Positions 45,235-56,999 of a stretch of 64,000 nucleotides of DNA are shown piece by piece. This stretch comes from Macrotis lagotis (lineage: Eukaryota; Chordata; Mammalia; Peramelemorphia; Peramelidae): positions 1,526,878 to 1,590,877 of the forward strand of contig NC_133663.1 of the NCBI RefSeq assembly GCF_037893015.1, given 5' to 3'. Both the position numbers and the translations under genes were made by a program. Numbering within the stretch: the first letter of the stretch is position 1; each line of letters opens with the position of its first letter. The notes beneath the pieces were generated by a model. That model did not search any database and was not told the DNA's origin. It saw only the letters and a program-made list of their open reading frames with translations.

Positions 45235-45510
45235 CTATGGGGCACAGTGTATAGAGCACTAGCCTTGGAGTCAGGAGGACTGGAGTTCAAATTCAACTTC
45301 AGACACTTGACACTTCCTAGCTATGTGAACTCGGGCAAGTCACTTCACCCTGATTGCCTCCCATCCTGAGCCATCTCCAGTTGTCCTGATTCCTATCTGA
45401 CCACTGGACCCAGAGAAAGTGAGACTGGTGACTTAGCATAACACTCCCTTAACTCAAATCCAGTTCATGTGCTTGTCATGGCATCACCTCCCTGATGACA
45501 GTGAAGGAAA
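45235..45510 (+). repeat. Long tRNA-derived SINE (300 bp family), sense
   Basis: Head gcagctatggggcacagtgt, body gaactcgggcaagtcacttc, then the family-specific tail: ccatctccagttgtcctgat, gactggtgacttagcataac, tgcttgtcatggcatcacct, ccctgatgaca. Confidence 0.8.
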
Positions 45511-45604
45511 AAATAGTATTAGATAGAAGAAGGGTCAGACAGAAGGGTGTCAAGGTGGAGGGAAGGAAGTCAGGGAAAGGAAAACATAGATACACTCAAT
45601 AGAT

Positions 45605-45755
45605 ACAATGAGGACTCTGGAATCAAGAGGACTTGTATTTGAATCCTGCCACTGACACCCTTTTGTGCAACCAATGGGTCTCTCTTTGCCTCTATTTCCC
45701 AGCTATAAAACTAAAGGACATTGGACCAAGTTCCTTTCCAGCCCTAAATCTGCCC
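45605..45755 (+). repeat. MIR-like element
   Basis: Landmarks ggaatcaagaggacttgtat, ttgaatcctgccactgacac, tgcctctatttcccagctat. Diverged. Confidence 0.5.
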
Positions 45756-46119
45756 CAACCTACCTTGTATTGGCAGAATCCACCACTGATAGGAGGAAGT
45801 TAATCAGAAACATGGGCAAGGCATGACAAAGGAATTTGTAGGGGGGGTGGGGAAAAGGAGAGAGCTGGACTACTGACCCTCAGTCACACTCTCTTGTAGC
45901 AAGTGATGCTTGGGCTAAGGGTAAGAGGGAGCTTGGGGTCCTAAGATGTGAAGGACCCTCTGTTCCTGGCCAATCAATTCCCAAGTTTGCTAATTTTACT
46001 TTCAATACATCTTTGCATTTGGCATTGGCAAATGCCAAACCTACCAGGTGACCTTTTGAGCCCTTGCCAGGCTCCAGGCTCCAGACTTAGCACAGTCCAT
46101 TCTCATCAAAGCTGTCGAC
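45756..46119. other. Unassigned non-coding stretch
   Basis: Nothing recognised. May include the 5' part of the following L2. Confidence 0.3.
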
Positions 46120-46841
46120 TTCCCATTCTTTGACCCAGCACTAGCCATTTTCTTCTCTTCTCATCTTAACCTCTTGGGAAATCAATTCAACTCTACCCTG
46201 GCTTCTTCTCTGGAATTCCTGCCCCCTGATTATTTCTCAGATTACTCTTAGCCAAGCCTCAGCCTTGGCTCATTGCCACCATTCACCTTCTTAATCCTAC
46301 CTAGCTGCTAGTAAATGAAGGTGGAGAAATATCACACAATCATCCTGACTGGGTGTAATACAAATGCATGTTACCCAGCCTCAACTAAGCCCTCACTTCT
46401 GGGAGACAATCTTTTGCCCTTCCTCATTAGCTCACCAGTTCATACTCCACAGAGGCTACTTCAAACTTTCACAGCCCTCTAAACCTCCCCCTTTTCTTCA
46501 CTCTTTCAGCTGAGAATTTACCCTCATATTTTCAGAAAAAAATTGAGACTGTTCATTATGAGTTTCCCTGTTCTCCCCTCTTCCCCATCTCCCATCACTC
46601 AGGTGCTTTCTGTCTCCCTCCTCCTCCTCCCTTGTCTCACATGATGAAGTGGCCTCACTTCCTGACCAAGGGCAACCTTCTACCTGAACATGTCAGCATA
46701 CTCATTCTGTTTCCTCCAACAGACCCCTGTGTCATCCCCACTCCCTCACTTATCTACAATCTCTCCCTCTCTGCTGGATCCTTCCCTATTGTCCACAAAT
46801 ATGCTTGAGTCTCCCCCATCTCCATAAAAATCCTCACTTGG

Positions 46842-48010
46842 GAATGTCCCTCAATTGGGGAATGGCTTAGCAAACTGTGGTATATGTATGTGATGGAACA
46901 CTATTGTTCTATTAGAAACCAGGAGGGATGGGATTTCAGGGAAGCCTGGAGGGATTTGCATGAACTGATGCTGCATGAGATGAGCAGAACCAGAAAAACA
47001 CTGTCCACCCTAACAGCAACATGGGGGGTGATGATCAACCTTGATGGACTTGCTCATCCCATCAGGGCAACAACCAGGAACAATTTCGAGCTATCTGCGA
47101 TGGAGAATACTGTCTGTATCTAGAGAAAGAGCTGTGGAGTTTGGGCAACATTATAAATGAATGAAAAGAAAAACCTGCTAGAGTGAGAGAAAATTGTACA
47201 TTTTATTCTCGAACCTTGCAAGATACACCTTACAAGATACAGGTACCTTACTCCTAGGCATGAGGCACACCTTAGTCTCAGGAGTCAGGTAATTTATTGT
47301 TCTCAGAAACTCTTTCCCCTCCCTCTTGGATATTCATAGGCTCTCAGAGTTTGAGTTACCATCTAAAAGGTTCCCTCCATTCCATGATATGCCCCTAATA
47401 TGATCCCCCCACATCATCCAAGGCATGATGTGCTAAAGAACCCCAATCCTCACGGGGAAGGGGGGGGTAATATTAAATTACCTTATTGCACAAACTCAGG
47501 AGCATTAGGTCAAGATCTCTAGGTCACTCTAGAGTGTTTGGCTCCAGGGTTTGGTATCCCTGGAATGGCATTAGGAAGACTCTTCCAGTCTTGTGATTGG
47601 CTGGGCCATTCCCTCTTTGTAATGGATTCCCTAAGGGCTCCCCTCCACATCCTGTGAAGACCCTCACCCTACATTTCTCACAACTTCCCCTTTTGTAATG
47701 GATTCCCTAAGGCTCCCCTCCACACCCTGTGAAGACCAACACCCTACTTTTCTCACAGGCAAAGACCAAGCACTGTTACCATCAAATCAGAAAAAAGAAA
47801 AGCATCATCTTATCATGTAATTTTACTATCTCATACTTTGTCTTCCTTAAGGATATGATTTCTCTCTCATCACATTCAACTGAGATCAATGTATACCATG
47901 GGGACAATGTAAACACTAATAAACTGCCTTCTGTGGGGAGTGGGGGAGGGAAATGAGATTAGGGGAAAAATTGTAAAATTCAAAATAAATAAAATCTCTC
48001 TTTAAAAAAA
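46842..48010 (+). mobile_element. 5'-truncated L1 inserted in L2
   Basis: ORF2 last 80 codons are open (46884-47123: MYVMEHYCSIRNQEGWDF, MSRTRKTLSTLTATWG), close to the 15.7 kb copy. The 3' UTR resumes after an LTR insertion (47763-48000) and ends in aataaataaaatctctc plus A's. The whole stack is flanked by a 16 bp near-perfect duplication, aaaaatcctcacttgg (46826-46841), matched by aaaaaccctcacttgg (48152-48167). Confidence 0.9.
47149..47757 (-). mobile_element. Solitary LTR-like fossil inside L1
   Basis: A 609 bp block interrupts the L1 3' UTR exactly between ggagtttgg and aaagaccaagcac. The 5 bp ggcaa occurs on each side (47144-47148 and 47758-47762), a 5 bp duplication as endogenous retroviruses make. 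Read on the minus strand it starts TGTGAGAAAA, and near its end holds AATAAA-type signals. The 3' terminus is less canonical. No internal retroviral region is present, so it is a solo LTR, probably of an ERV. Its 5' part is a tandem duplication of about 74 bp (see findings). Younger than the L1. Confidence 0.65.
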
Positions 48011-48016
48011 AAATCC

Positions 48017-48151
48017 TTGGGGCAACTAGGTGGTGAAGTGGATAGAGCACCTGCCCTGGAGTCAGGAGTACCTCAGACACTTAATAATTACCTAGCCATG
48101 TGGCCTTGGGCAAGCCACTTAACCCCATTTGTCTTGCAAAAACCTAAAAAA
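48017..48151 (+). repeat. tRNA-derived SINE at the L1 poly-A tail
   Basis: SINE slightly shortened internally (gagtaccTCAGACACTT junction lacks the gagttcaaat segment). It sits between the L1 A-tail and the right copy of the L1 target-site duplication, so it went into the tail itself. Confidence 0.9.
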
Positions 48152-48480
48152 AAAAACCCTCACTTGGATCTTTCCAACCCTGCTAAATACCATCCTATGA
48201 ATCATCTGCTCTTGGTGGCTAACCTTGAAAAGGCAGCTACACTAGGTGCCTCCACTGTTTCTCCTCTCCCTCCCTTCTTAACCCCCTGCAATCTGACTTC
48301 TGACCTTAACATTGCAAACTACTCTCCAAAGTTAGTTACCCAATCAATGGCCTCCTCTCATTGCTCAAGTTCTCTGCCTCTCTGCTACCTGGGCCCCTCC
48401 TTTTGCCATCCTCTTCCCTCCCTCCCTCCTGGTTCTCCTCCTTCCTTTCTCACCTTCTCGGTCTCCGAGATTGAATCATC

Positions 48481-48899
48481 ATCCAAATCATGCCCTCTAA
48501 CTGAAAGTGCCCCCGCAAGGGTCTGCCCTGGGAGGAAATGGGCAATTGAAAACAAATTGTTCCAAAGGCAGATGAAGCAGGGATGGGGAGCACTTAGAGC
48601 TTGGTCAGACATCAGAGATGCTAGGATCATTCACTACACCTCGGGCCTTCACAGGTTACCCTGACTTTTTCCTGCCATTGGACTTTGAGAAAGTGAAACT
48701 AAGAACTTTGGGCAACTGCGCCTCATACTATCCAACTTGGCCTCTTGGATGCAGAGACAGTGACTTCCTTCTTGTTGCATGGACAAGATCCTCCATTTCT
48801 CATTTTGGGCCACTTTCTCTGGCTGCCATCCCCATGCCAGGGAATGCTCACTCTTTGCCACTGACCCCCGGCTTCCCATAGATGGCAGATAAAATCCTA
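48481..48899. other. Unassigned non-coding stretch
   Basis: Nothing recognised. Confidence 0.35.
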
Positions 48900-49135
48900 T
48901 CCCCCAGAGGAATCCCTCTTCATTCTAGTACCTTCTTCTGTTCTTCATTTCCTATTTAGCTTTCTAGAGCTTGTTGGTCAAATTCTTTTGCTTGGTGTCA
49001 CCCCCATTAGACAGTAAACTCCTGGAGGCCAGGGACTGACTGTTCTTTGCCTTTCTTTGAACCTCAGCTGCTTAACCCAGGGCCAAGCACATGATAGTTT
49101 ATTAATAAATGTTTATTGACTAACTGACCGATCCC
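48900..49135 (+). repeat. L2 3' end
   Basis: ttagacagtaaactcctgga, ggccagggactgactgttct, atttattgactaactgacc-type terminus. Confidence 0.7.
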
Positions 49136-49149
49136 TGACCTTGGCACTC

Positions 49150-49480
49150 CCATAGCCTCTCTTCCTTGACTGAGGGCGATTCCCTTGCCAAGTTTTCTCT
49201 CCTTGCTCTCCTTTTCCTCTTGGAAGCCTCCCTTTCTTCAAGGTTCAGCTCATGAACAGCCTCTCACAGGCTGACCTAGTGGTCAGTCTTCCCTCCCTTC
49301 CTCTTTCCTTCTTTAATTTCTATTTACCTATTTGCTTACATCATGCTGTGTGCTCCCAAAGAATTGAGTGCCTCCTGCCAAGGCACTGGAGTCTTTATGT
49401 CTCTCCGTCCTGAGTCCAAGCATAGTCTTTGGCATACAGTAGGTGCTTAATTAATACCTGGTAAGCTTAGCTGTACTGAA
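49150..49480 (+). repeat. Second L2 3' end, directly following
   Basis: cttcaaggttcagctcatga, taatttctatttacctattt, ggcatacagtaggtgcttaa. Two L2 3' ends in tandem with a 15 bp gap. Confidence 0.65.
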
Positions 49481-50159
49481 TTCATTTCAGTGAATGTGTA
49501 TTAAGCACGCATACTGGGTCAAGTTCCATTGAACTTGTGTGCTTGTGTCTTTGCTGGAGGAATGTCTACTCTGTAGAGAAGGAGCAGGAGTGACATGGAA
49601 GGCTTTTCTCTGCCAGGGAGGCAGGCAAAGTGGGGGTTGTAACTAGACTGACACTGCCCATGAGAGAAATTCACAGATTTGCACACAAGCTTCTTTTTAA
49701 ATTTTTCTTTGGATGTTGAAATGGCCATTTTTGTGGATGTTTGTTAAGTTTACAATAAAAAAGAAAACTGAACACTAATCCAAGCCCTGCTCCTTGATGG
49801 CTGACCACAGACCTAAGGAGCAAGGCTTGACCCAAGTCAGGTGGTTGGGATTCCCAACCCAAGGGAATTGGCTTCTATCTTACAGTAAGCAGTTGTGGGG
49901 AGTGGGTGGGGGCTGGACCTTGCTCTGCTGCTGGCAGACCCGGGGGGGCAAATCGATGCCATAAAGAGATACCTCAGTCTTCTGCTCTACCTACAAACAA
50001 ACATTTGTGGAGTTTGTGGGATTAACAACAAGAGATTCAACAGGCGGATAAAAGAAATGCTACTTGCAGAGCTGTGCCTTCTGCAGTTTGATTCCACAAG
50101 GGTTGGTACACACCTTTGCTCTATCCAAGGTACCTTATGTGCTAGACACAATATTGCTG
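49481..50159. other. Unassigned non-coding stretch
   Basis: Nothing recognised. A short antisense L2 terminus may lie at 49485-49520. Confidence 0.35.
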
Positions 50160-50590
50160 AGACTGGGAATGTTATCTGCCTGGTTCTATTCATTTCACCT
50201 TGTATCAGTTCACACAAGTCTTTCCAGGTGTTTTTGGATATCTGCCTGTTCATCATTTCTTATTGCACAATAGTATTCCATCACTTTCATAGACCACAGC
50301 TTCCTCAGCAACTTAATGATCCAAGAAAATACAAAGGACTCTTGAAGGAAAATGCTCTCCATATCCAGATAAAGAGCTGATGGATTCTGAATGCAGATCA
50401 AAGCATATTTTTTCCAATTACTTTGTTCGTACTCATGTTTGTTCCCCCCTTTTGATTTGTTTCTTCTTCCATAATTGAGGCAAATATAGAAATATGTTTT
50501 ACATGATAGCACATGCCTAAACTATTTCAAACTGCCTGCCATTTTTGAAAGAGGGGAGGGAGAAAAAGTTGGAATTCAGAAAAATGAATG
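50160..50590. mobile_element. L1 with 5' inversion (twin priming)
   Basis: 50160-50312 reads L1 ORF2 C-terminus on the minus strand (MKVMEYYCAIRNDEQADI-type text). 50315-50590 reads the directly following 3' part on the plus strand (atgatccaagaaaatacaaa, ctctccatatccagataaag, gaggggagggagaaaaag). The two pieces are adjacent in the L1 consensus but opposite here, as twin priming produces. Confidence 0.75.
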
Positions 50591-50596
50591 CAAAAG

Positions 50597-50746
50597 AGAA
50601 ACTAGGTGATGCAGCGGATAGAGCACCAGCCCTGGAGTCAGGAGGACCTGAATTCAAATCGGCCTCAGGCACTTAACAATTACCTAGCTGTGTGACCTTG
50701 GACAAGTCACTTAACTCCATTACCTTACCCCCCTCCCCAAAAAAGG
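50597..50746 (+). repeat. tRNA-derived SINE
   Basis: Head aactaggtgatgcagcggat, gaattcaaatcggcctcagg, caattacctagctgtgtgac. Inserted at the 3' end of the L1 just before it. Confidence 0.88.
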
Positions 50747-52639
50747 CAAAAAATTTTCTTGATATGTAATTGGGGGAAAACATAAAATGCTATTTAAAAA
50801 ATGCTCATGAATGACAGGTTGAAGTTGAAACCAGGGGCTATGCATCACTCATTAGTAAAGAAACCTTTATGAGACTTTTTCACAAGAGCTATTGCTAAAT
50901 GTAGAGGCCACCGTACAGTCTTCAACACTACAATAAAAAGCTAACTTGTGCTGCAAGCAGTTGTGCTGTGAATGGACAGGACAGTCATTTCCAAAAAAAG
51001 TACCTGTCAGCTGCCAGGTTCTGTGCTGGGTTCTGGGGAGTCAGAGGCAAAAGTGAAACAGTCCCTGACTTCAGGGAGCTTGTGTTTTACATTCTACACC
51101 ACATCATTGCAAGGGGAAGCAGACACCACTTGAAAAGGAAGTGCTGACTCCACTATGAATAAGCCTCAAAGCATTTGTATCACAGGAACAGCCTAACTAT
51201 GGTCTGCAAGCATTTGGAAATGGGAAATGGAGAACCTTCTGGCCACGGATCAGCAGACTCATTCTTATGCTCCTGGAATGTTTATGGTAGATGGTGCCTG
51301 AGATAGGGCTGTGGCATCTATGATTCTTCAGCACCTTACTGGTACTGAGTTCGATTCCTTCGTTTATCTCCTGTTTATGAGCTTTGAGTTACTTCCTGTG
51401 GTTTCCAGCTCCGAGAAGCAACAGAGGCCACACTCCACTGATTTATGCTCTAAAAAGAATGAAAGATCTTGACAGAGGATCTCCTTGTCCATACAGGGCA
51501 GTACAAAGGTGGAAACTAAGCTCGATTTGATAAATTCCTGCAGGAATTTGCATGTAAAGATACAGGATTGACTGGTACAATCTGAGAGCATCAATGGGAG
51601 TGAGCATGATGACAGACAGTTAGTAGCTCTGGTGTTCTGTGAGGACCTAGGAGTTAAATCTTGGGAAGCCAGTGTCATTTCAGTTATCTCTAGAAGTTGT
51701 ACCAAGTCACTTAAAAGCTAGATATGTATCTGTCCTCTTAAGGTACCTCCCAATTCAATGACCCTATAATCCTGTCATTTTTCTAAGCAATTCAACAAAA
51801 ATGGATTTAGCAGCAGCTGTGTTCTAAGGTCCACAAAGATGACTTTGCCTTCTGGAGGAGGAGGGCCACAGTAACCCTCCACTTCCACCCAGCACTTAGC
51901 CTCATGTTTGCCACATTGCAAAAGGTGATTAATACATGTCTGTTGACTGGCTGGGAATAGATGCCTTACTCAGTTTCATCAGTAGCAAACAACTCCCTGA
52001 GGGAGACAAACGGCAGTGTACCAAGCAGGTCAAATCACCAGAATCCCTGGGAAAACCATCTCTCCATAGACCCCAATGGAACAACCCAGCACCCTGACCC
52101 TAGGAGCCTTGGGAAGAGCCAAGCTTCCAACCCCATGACCCAATCATTCTCCTGGGAAGCTGCCCTTGGGGGATGCAGCCTTGTCCTGCTCCTAGTGAGG
52201 GGATGGCCACATCTACTGAAGTCCCAAAAGAGAATATCCTCAGCATCAAAGTCTTGGCCCCGCCTGATGGCTTAAAGTTAGAGAAGGGCTAATATTGTCA
52301 GTGGAAATGAATGGAAGAAAAGATGGGACCTACCTTGTTGTTACACCTTCCTGACCACCATCCCTGGAACCTTGGACCTTCCTTCCCATCTTGGGGCTGA
52401 AACCTTGGGCCTACCTGACTTTTCCTTTGTCTCCCCAGCACCTAGAACAGGACTTTACATGCAGTTCATGCTTAATTAATGGTTTGATGGTGTGTTGTTC
52501 ATTTTGTAGCTTTTTCTCAAGATTATTGCAGCCGGTTTCCAAACCCCAGCTCATTGAAGGGCATGCTGACTTAAGCACCTTCTATTCAGAATTTTTTTTT
52601 GCCTTTTGAATTCAAGGCACTATTACTTTCTAGAATTCT
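50747..52639. other. Mostly unassigned, with L2 scraps
   Basis: L2 antisense terminus at about 51000-51110 (tgccaggttctgtgctgggt, cttcagggagcttgtg). L2 sense termini at about 51885-51955 (aatacatgtctgttgactgg) and 52410-52490 (ctccccagcacctagaacag). The remainder, including a 113-codon minus frame at 51364-51705, is unrecognised. Confidence 0.5.
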
Positions 52640-52885
52640 AGATGGGTTGCTGTTTAGTTGTTTTTTTTAAGTCATATTGGACTCTTCATAGCCCCATTTG
52701 AAGTTTCCTTGGTAGAGATATGAGAGTGGTTTATCATTTCATTCTCCAGTTGATTTTATAGCTGAGGAAAATGAGGGACACAGAGTGAAGGGACTTGCCC
52801 AAGGTCCCACAGCTAGTAAGTATCTGAAGTCACATTTGAACTCTGGTAGATGAGTCTTCCTGCCTCCAGGACCAGAGTTCCATGA
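52640..52885 (-). repeat. Tailed tRNA-derived SINE, antisense
   Basis: gtcatattggactcttcata, gccccatttgaagtttcctt, gagagtggtttatcatttca, gggacttgcccaaggtccca, and a head-like end. Same family as 14440-14665 and 39735-39960. Confidence 0.7.
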
Positions 52886-54785
52886 ACTATGGCATGCCCT
52901 AGTATGACCCAACTAGATGGATTACTACATTTGGTTGCTACCCAAATTGTGGAATTGTGGAATCTCTTTAAGATGGTGGAGGGAGGATTAATCCAGGCCA
53001 CCTATCATTCCTGGTCCTCAGACCTATGCAGCTGTGAAGCCCTGGCTCCCTCCCTGCTGAATGAATGAATCACTAATGAATGGCTCATGCCTCAAGTCTT
53101 GCCTTGAATGATTCTCTCTGGACTAAGGACAACATGAACCTCTTCCAGATCCTTCCCTTTTTGCCTCTGCCCATGGCTTGTTTTTACCACACACAAGCTA
53201 TGACTTTGTTAATTAGGGCTGTGCAGTTGGGCTAATGAGGAGTCTTGCTGCTGAATGGAGATGACTGAGCCTGAGTCACACTCACAACATCCCAAGTACA
53301 GCTGGCATCACAGGACAGTCCATGGTGGAAGAACTGGCTCCTGGATCACTTGATAAAGGCCAGTGGAAATTCTCCCCTAGCACTGAGAGTTGGAATTGAT
53401 GGGCATCAACTGAGTTCCAACTGAGAGCCAGGTAGGCTCTGTATGGGGAAAGAAAGGCAGAAACAATCTCCACTCTCCAGGGGCTCCCAGTCCATAATAT
53501 TTATTCAGGCTCTATTCAGGGAGAGTGGAGGGGATTTCAGAGGGAAGGCTTTGAGGTGGACTGGTTCTCCATGGAGTCACAGATCTCTTTGAAGTGCTCG
53601 TGGTTTGCTACACATGGTCGGCCTCACTTTGGACAGAAGAAAAGATAGAACTGATCTGCCTAATACAGGAACAGAAAATCATAGCAGGTTAGTCTGACGG
53701 GTCTCAGTGGGCCCTGGAGGGTGAGGTTCATCTGGGGCTTCAGCCCCTCCATCCTCTCCCAGTCCAGTCCTGGACTGTTATTTCAGGCGTGACTCAGAGG
53801 AAAAGCCCCACCCACAGAAGCACCCCCATGCTTGGCAGGACAGCAGGTTTTCCTTGGACAGGCCCCAGTTCAAGCCTCACAACAAGGAAAGAGGTTTCCA
53901 TGTGGTCTGGAGACAGCCCACAGCACTGCCTTGTAAACAAGCCCACAACCTGAGTGCCCCCAAAGGGCAATCTTCACATTCTAGATTGAGGGAGAATGGG
54001 GAGATTGTGAACACAACTCACACCTTGGAGAAAGTGACTCAGATTATGACCATGGAGTTTTCCTCAAATGGGAAAGTTTGGCCACTCAAAGGATAAATAA
54101 GTGTGGCTCCAGTGAACCTCAGGGAGAGATGGGACCACTCAGCCTTGGCAGCCTCTGGGCTTGGGACCTGTCCCTGGGTGGCTGCTGGGCACTTTTTCCC
54201 TGGCAGGAAGGGCTCTGCTCTCCACAAGCCTGAGGAGCCCCCTCTGCTGCCAATTTTTGCTGAGGTGGAGTCCTTGCCCAGGGTGAGTGGGCTCTACCTG
54301 TGCTCCCCCTCTGACTGATTTGGTTATGATTGGTTATGATTTGGTTATGATTTCCAGCCCTCCCTCCATTCTCCCAACCCTCACTGTCCAGAGTCCAGGG
54401 GCAAGACCATTCTCTCCTTCCTGGCTACATTCCTGGTCAAACCCTTTGGGATCTGCACCTGATTCTCCCAAGTTTGGCCTGTTTGCTGGAGGCTCCCCTA
54501 AAGAATGATGCTTTGGCATTTCCCACCTAAAAGGCCCCCTTGACTCCCAACTGGGAGATCAATTGTTAGAGGAACTCAAGGGGTCATCAGTTATTTGGAC
54601 TCCTTGTCAGCAACTGAAGCAAGGCAGCATGGTGTGCAGGGCACCTCAGGGAACTCCTCTCATCTAGGCTGGCCCCTATTCCCCTTGGAGAGATCCCTCT
54701 GGGGCCTCTATTTTGGGGATGGGCCCAGGAGAGCCATCCTCAGTTTCCCTCCTGCCTGTACTTCCCAGTCTGACTTTGCCACCTG
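52886..54785. other. Unassigned intergenic stretch
   Basis: Mostly unique. A possible antisense L2 terminus lies near 53400-53500. No exon recognised; overlapping frames near 54287-54519 lack domains. Confidence 0.4.
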
Positions 54786-54789
54786 TCTG

Positions 54790-54890
54790 CTCCCATTATT
54801 CAGCTCCTTTTTTACAGTGGTCTGTAAGCTCCTTGAGGGCAGGGGCTCTTAGCAGAGTTCCTGGCACACAGCAAGGGCTTGAAAACAGCT
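54790..54890 (+). repeat. L2 3' end
   Basis: gtctgtaagctccttgaggg, caggggctcttagcagagtt, cctggcacacagcaagggct. Confidence 0.7.
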
Positions 54891-54924
54891 CCTTGAACTG
54901 GTCAGAGCTGAACAACTGGAGAAA

Positions 54925-56110
54925 AAATAATTACTCATGGCTAGACTGAGCCAATATATGAGCCAATGAGTCAATATTCGACCTAAATTGACTCAAACCA
55001 ACCAAAATATCCAAAAATTCTATTATAGAACTAGAAAAAAGAGAAACTTAATTGATCTGGAAGAAGAAAAGGTCAAAAATATCAGGGAATTAATGAAAAA
55101 AATGTGAAGAAAATGACCTAGCTATACCAGACCACAAACTATATTAAAAAACAGTAATCATCAAAACAACCTGCTAAGAAATAGAATGGTGGATTAATAG
55201 GATAGGTACTCAGTACACAGCAGAAAATGACCCACAGTAATCTGGTGTTTGATAAACCCCAAGACCCCAGCTTCTGGAACAAGAACTCCCTTTTGGACAA
55301 AAATCACTGGGAAAATTGGAAAGGAGTTTGCCATAAATTAGGTATAGTTCACAGCATATTATTAAATAAGGTGAAAATGGATGCAAGATTTAGAAATAAA
55401 GCATAATAACAGCAAATTAGGGGAATCATATATTTTCTGTCAGAAAAGTATTTCTGAGTAAAGTATCTCTCAGTTAAAGAATTTCAGATAAAGTATCTCT
55501 GAGTAAAGGAATAATTTATGATCAAACAAGAGATAGAAAACATTATAGGATATAAAATGAATAATTTTGATTTAACCAAATTAAAGCATTTCTTTACAAA
55601 AACCAGTGCAGGGGTGGCTAGGTGGCACAGTGGATAGAGCACTGGCCCTGGAGTCAGGAGGACCCAAGTTCAAATTCGGCCTCAGACACTTAATAATGAC
55701 CTAGCTGTGTGGCCTTGGGCAAGCCACTTAACCCCATTTGCCTTGCAAAAAAACCCATCTAAAAACCCCCCAAAAAACTAATGCAGCCAAGATTAGACAA
55801 AAAGCAGAAAACTGGGGGGGGGGGATGTTTTTCCACCAAGTTTCTCCAATAAAGACCTTGTGAGATATATATATATATATATATGTGTAAATGAGTCAAA
55901 TTTATACTATAAATATATAATATAATATAAAGTTATTCCTCAATTGAGAAATATTCAAAGGAGATAACAGGCAGTTTTCAGAAGAAATCAAATCTACCTA
56001 CAGTCTGATTAAAGGCTCAGTTATTCTCAGTAATATGACAACCCCAGAAATTCCGAAGGACCCGTGATGAAAAATAGCATCTACCTCCAGAGAAAGCATG
56101 GAGATTGAAG
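54925..56110 (+). mobile_element. Old L1 ORF2 3' half
   Basis: Decayed ORF2 landmarks: aatgacctagctataccaga, tctggtgtttgataaacccc, cttctggaacaagaactccc, aaattaaagcatttctttac, continuing after a SINE with tctccaataaagaccttgtg, cctcaattgagaaatattca, gatgaaaaatagcatctacc. No long open frame. Confidence 0.8.
55612..55772 (+). repeat. tRNA-derived SINE in L1
   Basis: Complete SINE. Flanks share an imperfect duplication (aaaaaccagtgcag at 55598-55611 and aaaaactaatgcag at 55773-55786, two mismatches). Confidence 0.92.
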
Positions 56111-56119
56111 TTTACTTTG

Positions 56120-56285
56120 TTGTTGTTGTTGTAAATAGTATTTTATTTTTTCCAGTTACATATACAAAGTTTTCAACGTTTATTTTTTAGGATATGTTGA
56201 GTTCCAACTTTTTACCCTCTCTTGCCCCTCCCCCTTCCCCAAGATGGCAAGTAATATGATACAGGTTTATGCAGATACATCCTTT
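56120..56285 (-). repeat. L1 3' tail, antisense
   Basis: Reverse complement of the ACATGACTAA-type L1 end: aaatagtattttattttttc, cagttacatatacaaagttt, ttgagttccaactttttacc, cttgcccctcccccttcccc. It begins with a (TTG)5 run at about 56117. Confidence 0.65.
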
Positions 56286-56510
56286 CTAACTTACTTTACT
56301 TTTCTTATTTGGTCTGTAGTTTCTTTTGTAATATGGCTAACATGGAAATCTATTTTGCTTCACATAGATAATCTTTTATCAAATTGCTTGCCTTCTCAAG
56401 GAGAGGGAAGAGAAGGAGGGAGAAAATTTGGAATTCTCTTGGTATTCGGAAAATTTTTAAAAAATGAATGCTAAAAAAAAATTTCCATGTGATGTTTAGC
56501 AAAATAAATT
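56286..56510 (+). repeat. L1 3' tail, sense
   Basis: ttatttggtctgtagtttct, atatggctaacatggaaatc, aaattgcttgccttctcaag, ggagagggaagagaaggagg. Probably the remaining 3' end of the L1 at 54925-56110, separated by the antisense tail. Confidence 0.65.
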
Positions 56511-56999
56511 TAAAATGTTGGGGGATAAAGAATCCATGCCTTGTGCTTTTGCCCTGATCCAGAGGCAGTGGTGAGGCAGTGAATCTAAAATCAGAGGATG
56601 ATAGGGGCTGGAATGCATGTGACATCTGCTTGGCCCCCATCTCCCAACTTCACGAAAGCACTATAATTACTAGTGGGCTCCCAAGCTTGAAGTTCACTCT
56701 CTTCACTGTTCCTCCTTTCTCCTTTCCTTTCTTTTCCTCCCCTTCTCTCTTCACTCCTCTTTTTTTTTCTTATGCTTATAGACTCGGAGGTGACCTGGTG
56801 AGTTAGTGCCAGGGTCCTGGATTCACCCAGTGGGAGTGTCAGATTCCAAGAGTTTCATCCAAAAGAATGACCACCACCACCAGGAAGATGGGTCCCAACT
56901 CTGACCTAGATTACTAGAAGATATGGATCAGGCATTGATTGGGCAGAGCAAAGCTGAAGTGTGAAAGGCCTGCTTGCTAGGTATCCTCTCTCACTGCCC
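56511..56999. other. Unassigned non-coding stretch
   Basis: Contains a pyrimidine-rich patch at 56700-56770. Nothing else recognised. Confidence 0.35.

Larger units (their letters stand above)
46120..48480 (+). repeat. L2 LINE interior, carrying nested insertions
   Basis: Pyrimidine-rich L2 ORF2 text lies on both sides of a 1.3 kb insert. Left: tctcccatcactcaggtgct, ctctgctggatccttcccta, tgtccacaaatatgcttgag, tctcccccatctcc. Right: ccctcacttggatctttcca, ctgcaatctgacttctgacc, caatcaatggcctcctctca. Consecutive in L2, decayed throughout. The insert is L1 (46842-48010) with an LTR inside it and a SINE at its tail. Confidence 0.7.
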
